Origin: Xestospongia muta
Lineage: Eukaryota > Porifera > Demospongiae > Haplosclerida > Petrosiidae
Assembly (NCBI GenBank): GCA_963693285.1
Contig: OY848918.1
Span: forward strand, 7,381,156 to 7,445,155
Reading direction: 5' to 3'
Length of the DNA: 64,000 nucleotides
In this document: positions 37,016 to 49,734 of the stretch, in pieces
Position numbering within the stretch: the stretch's first letter is position 1
Layout of the letters: every line of letters begins with the position of its first letter
The notes under the pieces: model-generated
What the model was told of the DNA's origin: nothing
The model's database searches: none
The model's input: the letters and a program-made list of their open reading frames with translations, nothing else
Translations under genes and position numbers: made by a program

Positions 37016-38222
37016 ATCTAAGGGCTTGGGAGTGTCTAGTACAAGTAAAGGATAAGGCTTCATACCAGAAATATGAATAGTACTTGCAACTATTAATACT
37101 GATACTATAAATAGCATAGAGTCATTTATAGTGATATAAATAACATATTTCCTTATTTGGTAAACAAATAGCAATTGTACTTTTTGGTAGACGTTTTCTA
37201 TAAACAATAAATGTAAAGTTTTAAGCTCAACTACATTTGTCTATATTATTATATTTATTTAACTATATTTGTGTTCTACTTAATAACTTATTAATAACTC
37301 AGGTTGTCTCAATACTATGGAGTAATGAAGACACTAACAATAAGTAATGAAAAGAGTAATGAACATAGTAAGTCAGTAGAATTACAAGGAAAAGAGATTA
37401 AAATATTACTAGTCATTGTGTGGATACTGTAGTAGCTCATGATCTTAATATATCAAGGAAGTCAGTAGTTAAAAGACTGCCACGCCCACTTTATAGGTTT
37501 TGTTTTTCTAGAACTCAATGAAGTTGATGTTAAATGATGTTCATATTAACAAGAAAAGTATTGAGATCATTATAACAGCTGGTGGAACAAGATGATATAC
37601 AAGTTGGACATTTTATGAAGCTATTTTTTGTGAAGGGAACTTGACCACTTAATTTTATCAACAAACAGCTACCACTGTAAGTATATAAAAGAAAGGGTTT
37701 TAGTGAAGTCCAAAATTAAAAAATAATGATATTATTATCTTGTTAAGTTTGATGTTTTATTTTATAGACATCTCTCAATGACAATTGTTTATCATTCCAA
37801 TATCTTTTGTGATGTTAACGAGTAAAAATTGCTTACAATAATATGAGAAAGATTACTAGTTAAACATGAGCTCCGCTCTCAAAGACAGCCCAATACAAAA
37901 ATAGTAAGTACTATATCATATAGACTTAATATTGTTATAATGACTATATAGCTTTATGATAAGTACTTGGAGTTATGTAGGAAGATGATTTTTAATGTAA
38001 TATATTTTGTCTCAATGCATAGTCATCATAGATATATACCTATATTGTATTAGAGACTAGTTCAACTGTTTTCTCTTCTGGTGTAGGATAGTAGCTACAT
38101 ATCATCTGGTTTTATAATTGATGCATAAAAGTTGACAGTGGGGGTGGCTTAGATGAAATGAATTGACAAGGAATTAAATTTTACTGTATTAACTATATCA
38201 AGTAAGATTGTATGTGTTATAG
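37016..38222. other. Upstream of the death-domain gene
   Basis: Probably includes its promoter. No gene is recognised. A 14-base match to the A-tail 'gaattacaaggaaa' at about 37,380 is too short to interpret. The missing N-terminal exons of the BDH2-like gene were sought here and not found. Confidence 0.5.
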
Positions 38223-38907
38223 ATACACAGAGTGATCATCTTGATGTTACTAATGAAGATGAAGTACATACTGTTATTATGAAATATACTACACAATCTG
38301 ATGTTAATAAAAATGTTAACACTCTCTTTAATTGTGCAGGGTATGTCAGAGAATAAATAATAATTGTACTAATAGTTCATAGCCATGTGGCTATAAAGTT
38401 GACTCCACCCCTAAATTAATCCTTCAATAAAGCAATATTTTTGAAGTCTGATTTTATTTTATTTTTCCTCTAGGTGGGTTCATCATGGTAGTTTGTTAAC
38501 TACATCAACTACTGACTGGAATAAATCATTTACTATCAATGTGACCAGTATGTTCTTAATATCCAAATATATAATACAACAGGTAATAATAATAATAAAT
38601 ATATGTAACAGTCTTTTATTAAATTGTTGTTATTTGTTCATGAACCCATGCTTATCAATATATCAATCTAATCTATTAATTATCTGTCCATCATTCATCC
38701 TTTTATACATCCATATATCTAGAACATATCAATCCATTGATCCATTCCATTTATCTATTCATCCATTATTAATATATTCATCTATCCATTTAATGTAATA
38801 ATTCTATTTTATATATTCAGTGGTTAGAACAGCAGATAAAAGGTAACATTATCAACATGGCCTCTTTAGCTAGCAGTATTAAAAGATGTGCTAACAGTTT
38901 TAATTGA
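38223..38907 (+). pseudogene. BDH2: BDH2/DHRS6-like short-chain dehydrogenase, truncated at both ends
   Basis: Three exons splice in frame: 38223-38340 (DVTNEDEV..VNTLFNCAG), 38474-38582 (WVHHGSLLTT..DWNKSFTINVTSMFL) and 38821-38907 (WLEQQIKGNIINMASLASSIK). The order matches the central part of 3-hydroxybutyrate dehydrogenase type 2, an NAD-dependent SDR enzyme: NxAG, FVHHG-like, NV-S-M, GNIINMSS-like. The N-terminal cofactor-binding Gly-rich motif is absent, and the sequence ends before the catalytic YxxxK. It stops exactly where the family C duplicated unit begins (38,897 onward), so the gene was probably cut by that rearrangement. Confidence 0.75.
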
Positions 38908-40112
38908 ATTGATTGGAAGTACAAAAGATCACAAAAGAAAGAATAAAAAGCATACATATAGCTTAAAGGAAGGACAAAAAAGTGAGCTTAATTATGTAGT
39001 ATATATTATAAAATTGAATAGGAGGTTGTGTTGAATTAGCACCCTATAAAGAAAACATGCAGTCACACCAATCTACAAGAGCTATATATATAATATATAA
39101 GGAATAATATAATTTATTTGAAGACAAATATATTGGAAATATTCAATACTTGTGATAATATGGTTAATAATTTTATCTTTTCTCACAACAAATTCTTTCA
39201 CATTTTATGTTCATTTTATTGGTTCAATTAATTTAAAAGTTTGTTCTTCAGAAGTGACCATTATGCCATTCTCTTCTTGAGAGGCTGCCTCAGTTTTTCC
39301 AGCTTTTTTTCTTGTTACAGTGAAGACAATGCAAGTAATAATTAAAACAGTGATAATAGCTGAAAGAACAGCAGTGATTGGTACAGCAATGTACACTGGA
39401 AAATAAATACAATGTGATATTGCCAATTACTTTCAGTTCTTACAAGTAGTACTTGGTAACATCCTATCACATTCTGTATCTCCACAATTATTATCAGCTA
39501 TGCATTTGCTATAAGAGTCTGACACAGCTATATAAAAAGACAATAATAGACAATTATAAATACACAAAACCTACTTATAGAGTTGTTGTAAAGAGTTGTG
39601 TTTCCATACAAGTTGTTGGCAATCAAAGTGAATAAAAACGTTTCTCCAGAGAAATTAGTCTCATTGATGATAATAAAAAAGTTATTGGTTACAGTGCAAA
39701 CACTTTTATTATTGATTATGTAGCATATCTCATAAAATTGAATAGGAGGTCGTGTTGAATTATCAACCTATATATCAAGAAAATAGACGCACCAAATCTA
39801 TATATATTTGTACATACTTGCCAAGAAATTATTGCATAAAAGTTAGCATCATCCAAGAAAGATTTGACACCAACAGAGTTAGCATTATTAAGTGGTTCTG
39901 AAAAAAATAAATTAATATAACTTTTTGCACATGGCAGTTGTTTGGTACTGAGAGTGATTGTTTATATGCAATAAGTTATTTGTAGACAAATATATTGAAG
40001 TACTCACTGTCTAGTGTGAAGAAAACAGGATCACTTTCTTCACCTATATTCCCAGCAATATCCACACCAGTAACAGTAGCACTATACTCAATATCTTCCC
40101 TTACAAAGTCAA
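38897..40112. repeat. Tandem block of family C, copy 1
   Basis: Nearly identical to 40,869-42,083, at an offset of 1,971-1,972 bases. It ends inside the FN3 exon at a sharp break ('acaaagtcaattgaac'). The same junction recurs at 49,855-49,870, so this fusion existed before the later duplication. Confidence 0.8.
39211..40112 (-). pseudogene. Family C receptor C1, 5'-truncated
   Basis: Exons in order: FN3 3' half 40008-40112 (truncated), 39818-39897 and 39575-39767 (second FN3), 39444-39527 (Cys-bearing stalk), 39211-39395 (membrane helix and tail). There is no Ig and no signal peptide. The tail reads RKKAGKTEAASQEENG and ends KLIEPIK, with no tyrosine. Compare C3, where the same region has one T fewer in a T-run and a different frame. 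Confidence 0.7.
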
Positions 40113-40205
40113 TTGAACAATATAAAATACTTGTGATAATATGGTTAATAATTTTATCTTTTCTCACAACAAAATGTTTTCACATTTTATGTTCATTTTA
40201 TTGGT

Positions 40206-40785
40206 TCATATTAGTTCAATAGCTTGATCTTCAGAAGTGACCTCAGTTTTTTGAGCCTTTTTTCTTGCTACAATGCACAGAATACTACTAAAATTAAAAG
40301 AGTGATGATAGCTGTGAGAATTGCAGTGATTGGTACAGCAATGTACACTGGAAAATAAAAACAATGTGATATTATCTATTACAATAGTTCTTACAATTAG
40401 TACTTTGTAACATCCTATCACATTCTTGATATGTTGTGAAAGTACTCATTGTATACGAATGACAGCTACATTGTTGTAGTATGAGTCATCTAAATTGAAG
40501 ATTGTGGTTGTACCTAATAAACATTTCATTATGTCACAAACAAATAAACAAATACATACTTAAATCATGTTGTTCTATTGTAGTCTCTGGACTTGTTGAC
40601 AATATGTCATTAACTGTACAAATAGATCATATAATTATAATAATACTGACATTGATACTTATTACCATATGTCAAAGTACTGTCAATAGAATCATATGAG
40701 GAGACTAAAGTACAAGGTAAGAAGAATGTAGCAGTATCAATACAATTATTATCAGCTATGCATTTGCTATGGAAGTCTGATACAG
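40206..40785 (-). pseudogene. Family C fragment C2: stalk, membrane and tail
   Basis: Stalk exons resembling B1 and C4 (about 40666-40785, 40572-40616, 40446-40514, 40401-40424) precede a membrane exon at about 40,206-40,349 with a one-base loss in the helix (TTAATTTTAG for the usual TTAATTATTAG), causing an early stop. The other frame then reads VARKKAQKTEVTSEDQAIELI and stops. It lacks FN3 and Ig and lies between the two tandem copies. Confidence 0.7.
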
Positions 40786-41199
40786 CTATATAAAAAGACA
40801 ATAATAGACTATTATAATACACAAAACAAAACAAAACTAAGCAGTCTGTTGCTAGGTTTTGACTGATAGTTTTAATTGAATTGATTGGAAGTACAAAGAT
40901 CACAAAAGAAAGAATAAAAAGCATACATATAGCTTAAAGGAAGGACAAAAAAGTGAGCTTAATTATGTAGTATATATTATAAAATTGAATAGGAGGTTGT
41001 GTTGAATTAGCACCCTATAAAGAAAACATGCAGTCACACCAATCTACAAGAGCTATATATATAATATATAAGGAATAATATAATTTATTTGAAGACAAAT
41101 ATATTGGAAATATTCAATACTTGTGATAATATGGTTAATAATTTTATCTTTTCTCACAACAAATTTTTTTCACATTTTATGTTCATTTTATTGGTTCAA

Positions 41200-42641
41200 T
41201 TAATTTAAAAGTTTGTTCTTCAGAAGTGACCATTGTGTCATTCTCTTCTTGAGAGGCTGCCTCAGTTTTTCCAGCTTTTTTCTTGTTACAGTGCAGACAA
41301 TGCAAGTAATAATTAAAACAGTGATAATAGCTGAAAGAACAGCAGTGATTGGTACAGCAATGTACACTGGAAAATAAATACAATGTGATATTGCCAATTA
41401 CTTTCAGTTCTTACAAGTAGTACTTGGTAACATCCTATCACATTCTGTATCTCCACAATTATTATCAGCTATGCATTTGCTATAAGAGTCTGACACAGCT
41501 ATATAAAAAGACAATAATAGACAATTATAAATACACAAAACCTACTTATAGAGTTGTTGTAAAGAGTTGTGTTTCCATACAAGTTGTTGGCAATCAAAGT
41601 GAATAAAAACGTTTCTCCAGAGAAATTAGTCTCATTGATGATAATAAAAAAGTTATTGGTTACAGTGCAAACACTTTTATTATTGATTATGTAGCATATC
41701 TCATAAAATTGAATAGGAGGTCGTGTTGAATTATCAACCTATATATCAAGAAAATAGATGCACCAAATCTATATATATTTGTACATACTTGCCAAGAAAT
41801 TATTGCATAAAAGTTAGCATCATCCAAGAAAGATTTGACACCAACAGAGTTAGCATTATTAAGTGGTTCTGAAAAAAATAAATTAATATAACTTTTTGCA
41901 CATGGCAGTTGTTTGGTACTGAGAGTGATTGTTTATATGCAATAAGTTATTTGTAGACAAATATATTGAAGTACTCACTGTCTAGTGTGAAGAAAACAGG
42001 GTCACTTTCTTCACCTATATTACCAGCAATATCCACACCAGTAACAGTAGCACTATATTCAATATCTTTCCTTACAAAGTCACCAATATCTATACTAGTT
42101 TCACTATCAGTGCTAACAATGAAGTTACGATTGTCTGAAGTCTTTACAATATAGTGGCTAATACGAAATGCACCACTCAGAGGAAGCCAAGTAATCTTAA
42201 CTTTACGTGTATCGTTATTGTCAATATTAAAATGGACTCCTGTTAAAAATGTTTTAAATGGAGCTCCTATTATAATTGTATAATAAGGTTATCCAATAGA
42301 TCATGTAGTTATAAAATTACCTTTAACAGTAACATTACATGTGTCATTTGTTTTAAAGTCATCACAAATAACTTGGGAATTATTAATAGTGACAGTGAAT
42401 GTAATAACAGCAGTGAGACCATTTGATTTAGTAAGCAAAGTGGAACTAAATTTTCCAGAAGTTAATGTTAGACCAAAGTTATCAGATGAAGAAAATATCA
42501 TGCTCTTATCAGATTCATTAAGTCCAACAACTCTAAATCTAAGATAGGTATTGTTTACTGTACAATAATATTGAGCATGATCATATATGTTCCAATTTTG
42601 AAGTGGGCAATCCATTGTTACACCAGTAGCCATTGCAGCAC
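41200..42641 (-). CDS. Family C receptor C3, signal exon not found
   Basis: Exons: 42321-42641 (Ig, MDCPLQNW..YYCTV..CDDF), 41979-42266 (FN3), 41789-41868 and 41546-41738 (second FN3), 41415-41498 (Cys-bearing stalk), 41200-41366 (membrane helix VYIAVPITAVLSAII and a short basic tail). Phases agree, with entry in phase 1, so a signal exon should lie upstream, but I cannot identify one. The T-run in the tail is six bases against seven in C1. This shifts the frame so the tail reads RKKLEKLRQPLKKRM and ends KLLN. Neither frame carries the tyrosine motifs of families A and B. It may be a tail-less receptor or a recent pseudogene. Confidence 0.65.
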
Positions 42642-45068
42642 CTAGAAGTAGTAATTAATAATAACATATCCTTTGTTTATTGTCTCAAAGATTTCTACCT
42701 GTTAACAATTACATTACAATTACATTTTATAGCATCTGAGTCAACACATGTATTCAATAAATCCATTGCCACATTATTTTATTAAATTCTGAAATATTGT
42801 CATTAATTGTTTTTAAAGTTATATAAAATGAAGAGCTTAAAAAAGGAGAGACGCAGAGCAATTTTTTTACATTATAAAACCAAAGTTTCTGAAGACAAAT
42901 CTAGAAACGTCTTAGCACAATAAGTCACACCTATAAAGGTTTGTGTTATTATATACCAAGTAAATTCATTGTTACTTGTGTGTTGGCAGTGTTTGCAGAA
43001 AAATTTACTTCTACTTACAGATGTAGATAGATACATACTACCAATCATGACATGACCAAAACAATCAGGTAACAGACTTTATATATATTCCAAGTAGTAA
43101 AATTAATTCTAACATGTAGTAATTTCATTTGAGCTAGAGAGAGTAACTAACTACTTTTAAATACCAAATGCTTTATTTAAAACTTTTATATATGTGATTA
43201 CTAAGTTGGACCCATTTTCCACAGGATCTTAAAAAGACCTTAGTTGGTTTAACATACCTGTGATCACATGCAATTATCTTTATATATACATATAACTCAC
43301 TTTAAGTAACCATACAATATATACATGTACTATATATAATATACTACACTGATTGTTTCAGTAGGCAACAGATTTCCTATTAAGAGAAAGTGACAGATGT
43401 TTTGTTACTTTAGTACAAACATGAGTAGGAAGTAAACTTCACTCTTCTCACAAATTATGATCACTATTGTTTAACTAATAAATGTTAAAATATATCTTGT
43501 AGTCTGACAATTAAATACAGGTGTATACATAAGCTATATTACACTGATAGTAGTAGGCAACAGATTTCTTATTAAGAGAAAGTGACAAATGTCTCATTAC
43601 TTCATTACAGATAAAAGTTGGAAGTAGACTACATTAGATTAAAGTATATTGTCCAAATAATATGATGTTCCAGAATAATCTTGTAACTTCTATTCAGAAT
43701 CTCATCATGCATTGTAAACAATAGTGACCATGAATTGGTTATATCAACCAAACAGTGATAGATAATCGTGTTAATACTAGTACTGAGCTGAATGATACAT
43801 TAGACAATAAATTATTAGAGTAGTCACATAACTAGATTCGCAACAAAATATGGGTCATGCCTAACTAACTATTTGCATTATTTTAAACTATACATCAATT
43901 TAGAAAATTTAGATATTTGTATCTTATATTATTAATCCATGACACAAGAGAGTAAAGCCAAGAAAATTAAGCATCATCAAAGTCCCAGGTAGGTAGAATT
44001 GTGTACAAGACTTCTCTGTGATTTCAAAACTTTATTGATATCCAAGCCTAGTATACAGGCATAATTAAAGGAGGGTTGGTATTTTGAGGGAATAAACTTC
44101 ACTCTTCTCACAGGTTATGGTCACGGTCACTATTGTTTAACTAATAAAATGTTAAATATCTTGTACTCTGAAAATCATATTACACTGATAGTAGTAGGCA
44201 ACAGATGAGAAAGTGACAAATGTCTCTCATTACTTCATTACACACAAAAGTAGGAAGTAGACTACACTAGAATTAAAGTGGCTACTGTCCAACTAATATG
44301 ATGTTCCAGAATAATCTGGTAACTGTAACAATCAACTACAAGTGTTTACTTCCTTTCAGATCTTATCATGTATTTATATATACAACAAATAAAAGTGACC
44401 ATGAATTGATTATATCAACCAATCAATTTATTTTACAGTTATCCATAATCTTGTTAATACTAGTACTGAGCTGAACAATACATCAGCTATTATTTACTAG
44501 AGTAGTCAAACAATTGCAACTATAGTCACAACAATATATATATATATATGGACCATGGTGAAAGAATAGCACCTTGTTTATTTAAGGCTTAGGGCTTAGG
44601 ATCTAGGGTATAATATTTAATTTAGTAACCACACTTATTCACACAGTGTTATTCTTTCACCTGTAGCATGATCACAAAATTTTTAAACCCTACATATGCA
44701 CAGTTAACTTTACATATGCTGAGCCTAACCTAAGTGACTCTTTGTATCATTTAAAATCATACATCAATTTAGAATTTAGTTGTTTTTATCTTACTTATTA
44801 TTCCATGATACAACAGGGTAAAGCCAAGAAAATGAAGCATCATCAAAGTCCGAAGGGTTCGACTCGCATACGAGACAGAATTGTGTACAAGACTTCTCGG
44901 TGATTTCAAAAATTTACTGATATCTAAGCCTACTATACAGGCATAAGTAGGCCTATTATTTAGAGATTTCTAAGGAGTTCGAAACCAGTGGCCATGGAAA
45001 AGCCGATCTTTGGGTACTCCCGTATTATGGTGCAATTACAAACTTTATGGTTTTGGGGAAGGATCAAC
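42642..45068. repeat. Non-coding repeat-rich stretch, duplicated at 51.7-55.2 kb
   Basis: No gene is recognised. It contains internal repeats: three variants of a 'ggcaacagat..gagaaagtgaca' unit near 43,370, 43,555 and 44,185, and a longer unit with 'aagccaagaaaat' and 'catcatcaaagtcc' near 43,955 and 44,820, seen again at 45,838 and 46,790. The whole stretch recurs at 51,703-55,160, with an insertion there. Confidence 0.6.
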
Positions 45069-45170
45069 GAATCCCAACGAAGCATAGTCGATAGGTGTGG
45101 CTGGCCATCCGATACTCGAGCTATTTAAGACCCTCCACTTTTTGCTTATACAGACTACTAAATATATTCC
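45069..45170 (+). promoter_or_regulatory. Conserved block upstream of D1
   Basis: The block with 'gataggtgtggctggccatc', 'actcgagctatttaagacc' and 'ccactttttgctta' recurs upstream of D2 (45,975-46,070) and their copies (about 55,161-55,270 and 56,072-56,170). It always ends 40-55 bases before the signal-exon ATG, as a core promoter would. Confidence 0.45.
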
Positions 45171-45223
45171 TTTTATCTTATAAATGATAATAATATTAAT
45201 GATTTAATGATAGTGATCATTAC

Positions 45224-45533
45224 ATGACAATCATAGCAAGACAACTTCTACTTTTAATAGGTATAGATTTATTTATAACTGTTTATCTTCATAGTAAGCC
45301 TACTTTTTATTTCTACAGAGCAACATCTATCTGAAGTGATCTTTCCATGTCAAGATATCTGTCTACAAGATAATGTGGTATATACTTGTACTGATATTGG
45401 AGCTAACCTGATAACATGGACTGTTCCTAACTTAATGGGTGGAACTGAACAGCTACAAATCTTTGGTTATATCAACAAATCAATCCATTATACAGTGATA
45501 TTTATAATCTTGTTAATAATAGTACTGAGCTAG
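45224..45533 (+). CDS. Short signal peptide-Ig gene D1, truncated Ig
   Basis: Exons 45224-45260 (MTIIARQLLLLI) and 45319-45533. The second exon starts like the B Ig exon (FPCQDICLQD..YTCTDIG..LITW) but breaks after EQLQIF and continues into unrelated sequence, ending with a hydrophobic VIFIILLIIVLS. The result is about 83 residues with half an Ig domain and a C-terminal hydrophobic stretch. It is probably a degenerate gene copy. A small anchored product cannot be excluded. Confidence 0.5.
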
Positions 45534-46109
45534 CTAAACAATACATCATCTATTAATTATTACTGTAATCACACAACTATAGTTGCAATAAAATAATAGT
45601 CATGCTGAAAAAATGGGACCTCATTTATTTAAGGTTTAAGGTTTAGGGTCTAGGGTATAGGCTTTACTGACCACGCCTACTCACACTGTGCCATGTTCAG
45701 CATGACCCAAAATATTTTAAACTATACATATGCTCAGTAAATTATTATACTAAACCTACGCTAACCTAAATAATTATTGTCTTATTTTAAGCCATACATT
45801 AGTTTAGATGTTTATCTTACATAATCCATGATACAACAGGGCAAAGCCAAGAAAACGAAGCATAGTCATAGTCCGGCGGGTCCAACACGAGGCAGAATCG
45901 TGTACTTTAGAGGGTAGAGATCAGTATTAAATATGTTGATCGCTGACTATACCACTGGACTTCGTTTATTAGTGAATCTCAACGAAGCGTAACTGATAGG
46001 TGTGACCATCCGATAATCGAGCTATTAAGACCTTCCACTTTTTGCTTAGATAAATTGCTAAATGCATTCCGTTATTATTAATTGATATATTAAGGACAGC
46101 GATCATTAC

Positions 46110-46634
46110 ATGATGATCATAGCAAGATTACTACTACTATTAATAGGTATAGATCTATTTAAACCGTTTTTTATAATGAGCCTACAGAGCAATGTCTATC
46201 TGAAGTGATCTTTCCATGTCAAGATATCTGTCTACAAGATAATGTGGTGTATACTTGTACTGGTATTGGAGCTAACCTGATAACATGGACTGTTCCTAAC
46301 TTAATGGGTGGAACTGAACAGCTACAAACTTTTCAACACATACTAAATGATACTAGTGGTCCATTTACTGCACAGTTTGTATCATATCAGAACAATAACA
46401 TAATATCTATACTGTCTTTTAATGCTACTATTGTATTATATAAAAAAGATATAGTGTGCTATAGTGGAGGTTATAGTAAGACATGTAATATCATGATTAC
46501 AGCTGGTAAGATACTACAAGAAAATGTATTATTATTACTGCATTCTGTACATAGGTAAAGTGACTGCTCCATTAAGATATTTACAAAGATACTGCATATT
46601 GACTATTATTACTGTTAATATATACTATAAGTGA
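46110..46634 (+). CDS. Short signal peptide-Ig gene D2
   Basis: Exons 46110-46146 ([12 protein letters not shown]), 46188-46505 (complete Ig exon, about 80-90 percent like B1/B2 by eye, with both Cys and LITW) and 46555-46634. The last starts like the B FN3 exon (GKVTAPLR) but loses homology and stops at 46,634. This would make a secreted, single-Ig protein of about 144 residues with no membrane helix. Further FN3 scraps lie at 46,640-46,680. It may be a soluble decoy or a pseudogene of a B-like receptor. Confidence 0.55.
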
Positions 46635-46927
46635 ACCTACAGGTCAATTAAACCTCAGTGTTGTTGACTTGTAGCTATTGTAAATTATTATGCTGAACCT
46701 AACTATTTATTTGGTATTATTTTAAATCATATACATCAATTTAGAATTTAGATGTTTATATCTTACTTATTAATCCATGATACAACAGAGTAACGCCAAG
46801 AAAATGAATCATCATGAAAGTCCGACGGGTCTGACACGAGCAGAATTGTATTATTTGTATAGATTTAAAGATATGTTAAAGATATGTTGTATAGATATGT
46901 TGATATGTTCTATATGTTGTATAGATT

Positions 46928-46981
46928 CAGATATGTTAAACAAACTAAGGTCTACAGACCTTAGTTTGTTTAACATATCTG
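46928..46981. repeat. Perfect 26-bp inverted repeat
   Basis: Arms 46928-46953 and 46956-46981 are exact reverse complements around a 2-base spacer. The right arm resembles the repeat piece near 43,235-43,275 ('agaccttagttggtttaac'), so the palindrome seems to have arisen by inverted duplication of a local repeat. Confidence 0.9.
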
Positions 46982-48424
46982 TGGTCATTTACCTTTATCA
47001 AAACAGTAGTAACCACTTTTAAGATAGAAATGTTGAATACAATGCCAAGATTTACTATTAAAATATTGAAATTGTGACAAACATTAAGTATAAATAGTCC
47101 TTATATGTCCCAATAGATTTCCTGTATGAAGATGGTATATATGAAAATTGTGACAGCTGTGCAGCCCTGTATGCATAAATGCATAATATTAATGTATATG
47201 CAAATATAATTATATGGTGTTTGTATTAAATATATTTAGTATATTATTGTGTATTGTACATAAAATGTATACCACCTTATTATGTAAACATCAAACACCT
47301 GTTATCAATGATGGGAGTGTACACTATCTTACATCATTAGGTTTGAGGGAGTGTATATTGATATAGCCTTGTATTGGTTAGGTTATCATTACATTCCTTC
47401 ACAGTGGCTATGACAGCAATTATTATAATGATATCTGTGTATAATAATGCTGTCATATATTGTCCTTTGTACTGGCAATCACAATCCTATATGGAACTTT
47501 TGTACAGACAATAATTAATCATATTGTGTAGTAGTTGGCTATAATATGATTATAGTTTATGACTGATCATATATATATACATATATAGTCACAATTGTTG
47601 TACATACGATAGTTAAGCATATTATCTAATAGTTGGCTATAGTGTGGTTATAGTTTATGACTGATCATATACACTGTTAAAAATTAGGTGTAAATATCGT
47701 ATACCAGGGAGTAACTTATTCTTGTTTTAAGGGTGTAAATCTACTATAGGGTGTAAGGTAAAGCAGTGAGGTGTAAATAGAGGTACAGTCCCGAACACAT
47801 CCATTCGACATAAAATTTGAATCAGTGACGACATAATTTACTCTGCCTTTTACTTTGCTAACTCACGAATCCTTAATTATGATGAATTATTAATTTATTA
47901 TTAATTCATTTATTAAGATTATTCAATTATTAATTCATTAAAATTAAGATGTATATATATATATATATGTATGCTACCAATCTAATAAGAGATATAGTAT
48001 AAGTAAGAGGAGGTTGCCAGTAGACTTGTATCTATACTAAGTAAGTCTTCCTTGACCAATTGATAAAACACAATTAGACACCAATACATTATGATCAGAT
48101 TGGAGTTGATCTTGTTGCATATGAATGTAGGTACTAAACTATTGAGTTTCCTTTAAATTAAAGGAGCATTGTAACCTTTGTCTGTAATTGATATTAGTCT
48201 TCAGTGCCATTTGTATGCTAGAATCTATATATATGTATAGTAACTATCAGAAGCCATTATAGGCTCTTTGACCATCTTTCCCCTTTGAGTTTAAACCAAT
48301 CATCAGGCTTCTGGTTAAACATTGTTTAATGTCAGGAAAAGAGTAGAACTTTAATGTCATGGGTTCAATTATACACATCCCAGTGCAACAATGATTATAA
48401 GCCTCTTACACAAGTATAATTTCT
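46982..48424. other. Spacer without recognised gene
   Basis: AT-rich. A roughly 110-base direct repeat lies at about 47,500-47,680 ('gttatagtttatgactgatc' twice). There is an AT microsatellite near 47,950 and some GTGTAAAT repeats near 47,690-47,780. No coding exon is recognised. Confidence 0.5.
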
Positions 48425-49470
48425 TTGAGAATTTGAAGGATAATAGAGTGGATATTGGTCTAACAAAAGTATTGTTATTGTTATTCTACCTGGCCTGAAA
48501 ACAATAACTTAAATATAGTATTGAGATTATAAGATTACTGAAAAGACAAAGTTGATTGTTCTTGGTTTGTTGATAATGGATCGTCAATGATTTGAATAGC
48601 ACAATAAAAGAACATAACAAAATGGTTAAATGGTTTTTACAAATTTTGTACTGAATTTGGTAATTTGCTTTTCAATCAGACCATCTTTTTAAGTATTTAC
48701 ATGTACACACATGAACTATTACTATACAACTTAACAACACCCACACATAGAGTAATTATAACATGTGGTCTGTTCAGTTCACATTAACTATAATAACATA
48801 TGTACTTCATTTCCTTTATAACCAACAAAATATAATATACTGTATATAAACAAAGATAGATATATTTACAATATTTAATAAAAAGTAATAAAATAATAAT
48901 TTATAAAAATAATAAAAAGTAAACAAACAATATATATAGAGGTCTGTTATAGCATATATTTTATATAATTATTTAATTATTTATATAATATACATTAACA
49001 GTAATCTTTCAAGTGGATAACATAATATGAATTATCTCATATTAATCACAGTTTATAGTGATACACTAAAAATGATACTATGACCTCGGATCTGATCAAG
49101 GACGAAAAATTTATTTTACTTAATTGAAATAATTTCAGTGAGTGGATTCCTCTCTTCACACTATAATAAACATTCTATTCACTACTACTATACTGCCCAT
49201 TGAGGTCCAATATTATGATGATATTAAGTTTCAGAGAAAGTTGAAATATGTGTAACTATGAGAGTATTATAAATATTAAATAAGTAATTAATAGTAACCC
49301 ATGTGATACTATATTTAGTGGTCTGGAACATTGTGATGATGTAATCCCAATACTGGTTGCATTCATAACTTGCTGGGAATATTGCTTGTGGATTATTAAT
49401 AATTTTGAAACAGTTATAATGCAAAAGATTATATTGTAAAAATTGTCCTAAGAGTTTTGATGATACTGTT
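48425..49470. repeat. 1.1-kb duplicated block, copy 2
   Basis: Homologous to 30,025-31,110 and carrying the same decayed family A membrane exon (about 49,140-49,240). The two copies have diverged by many substitutions and indels, so this is an old duplication. Confidence 0.7.
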
Positions 49471-49734
49471 GTTGTTATAATAAATAATACAATAATATGT
49501 GCAGTCTGTTGCTAGGTTTTGACTGATAGTTTTAATTGAGCTGATTGGAAGTACAAAAGATCACAAAAAAGAACAAAAAGCATACATATAGCTTAGAGGA
49601 AAGACAAAAAAGTGAGCTTAATTATGTAGCATATCTCATAAAATTGAATAGGAGGCTGTGTTGAATTATCACCCTATAAAGAAAACAGTACACACCAAAT
49701 CTACAAGAGCTACATATATAAGTAATAATTTATT

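Noticed and set aside
42642..43100. Signal-peptide exon for the family C genes.
   Set aside because: ATGs upstream of the Ig acceptor give stops, or a donor in the wrong phase (for example the ATGATCGGTAG stretch near 52,110). None could be supported.
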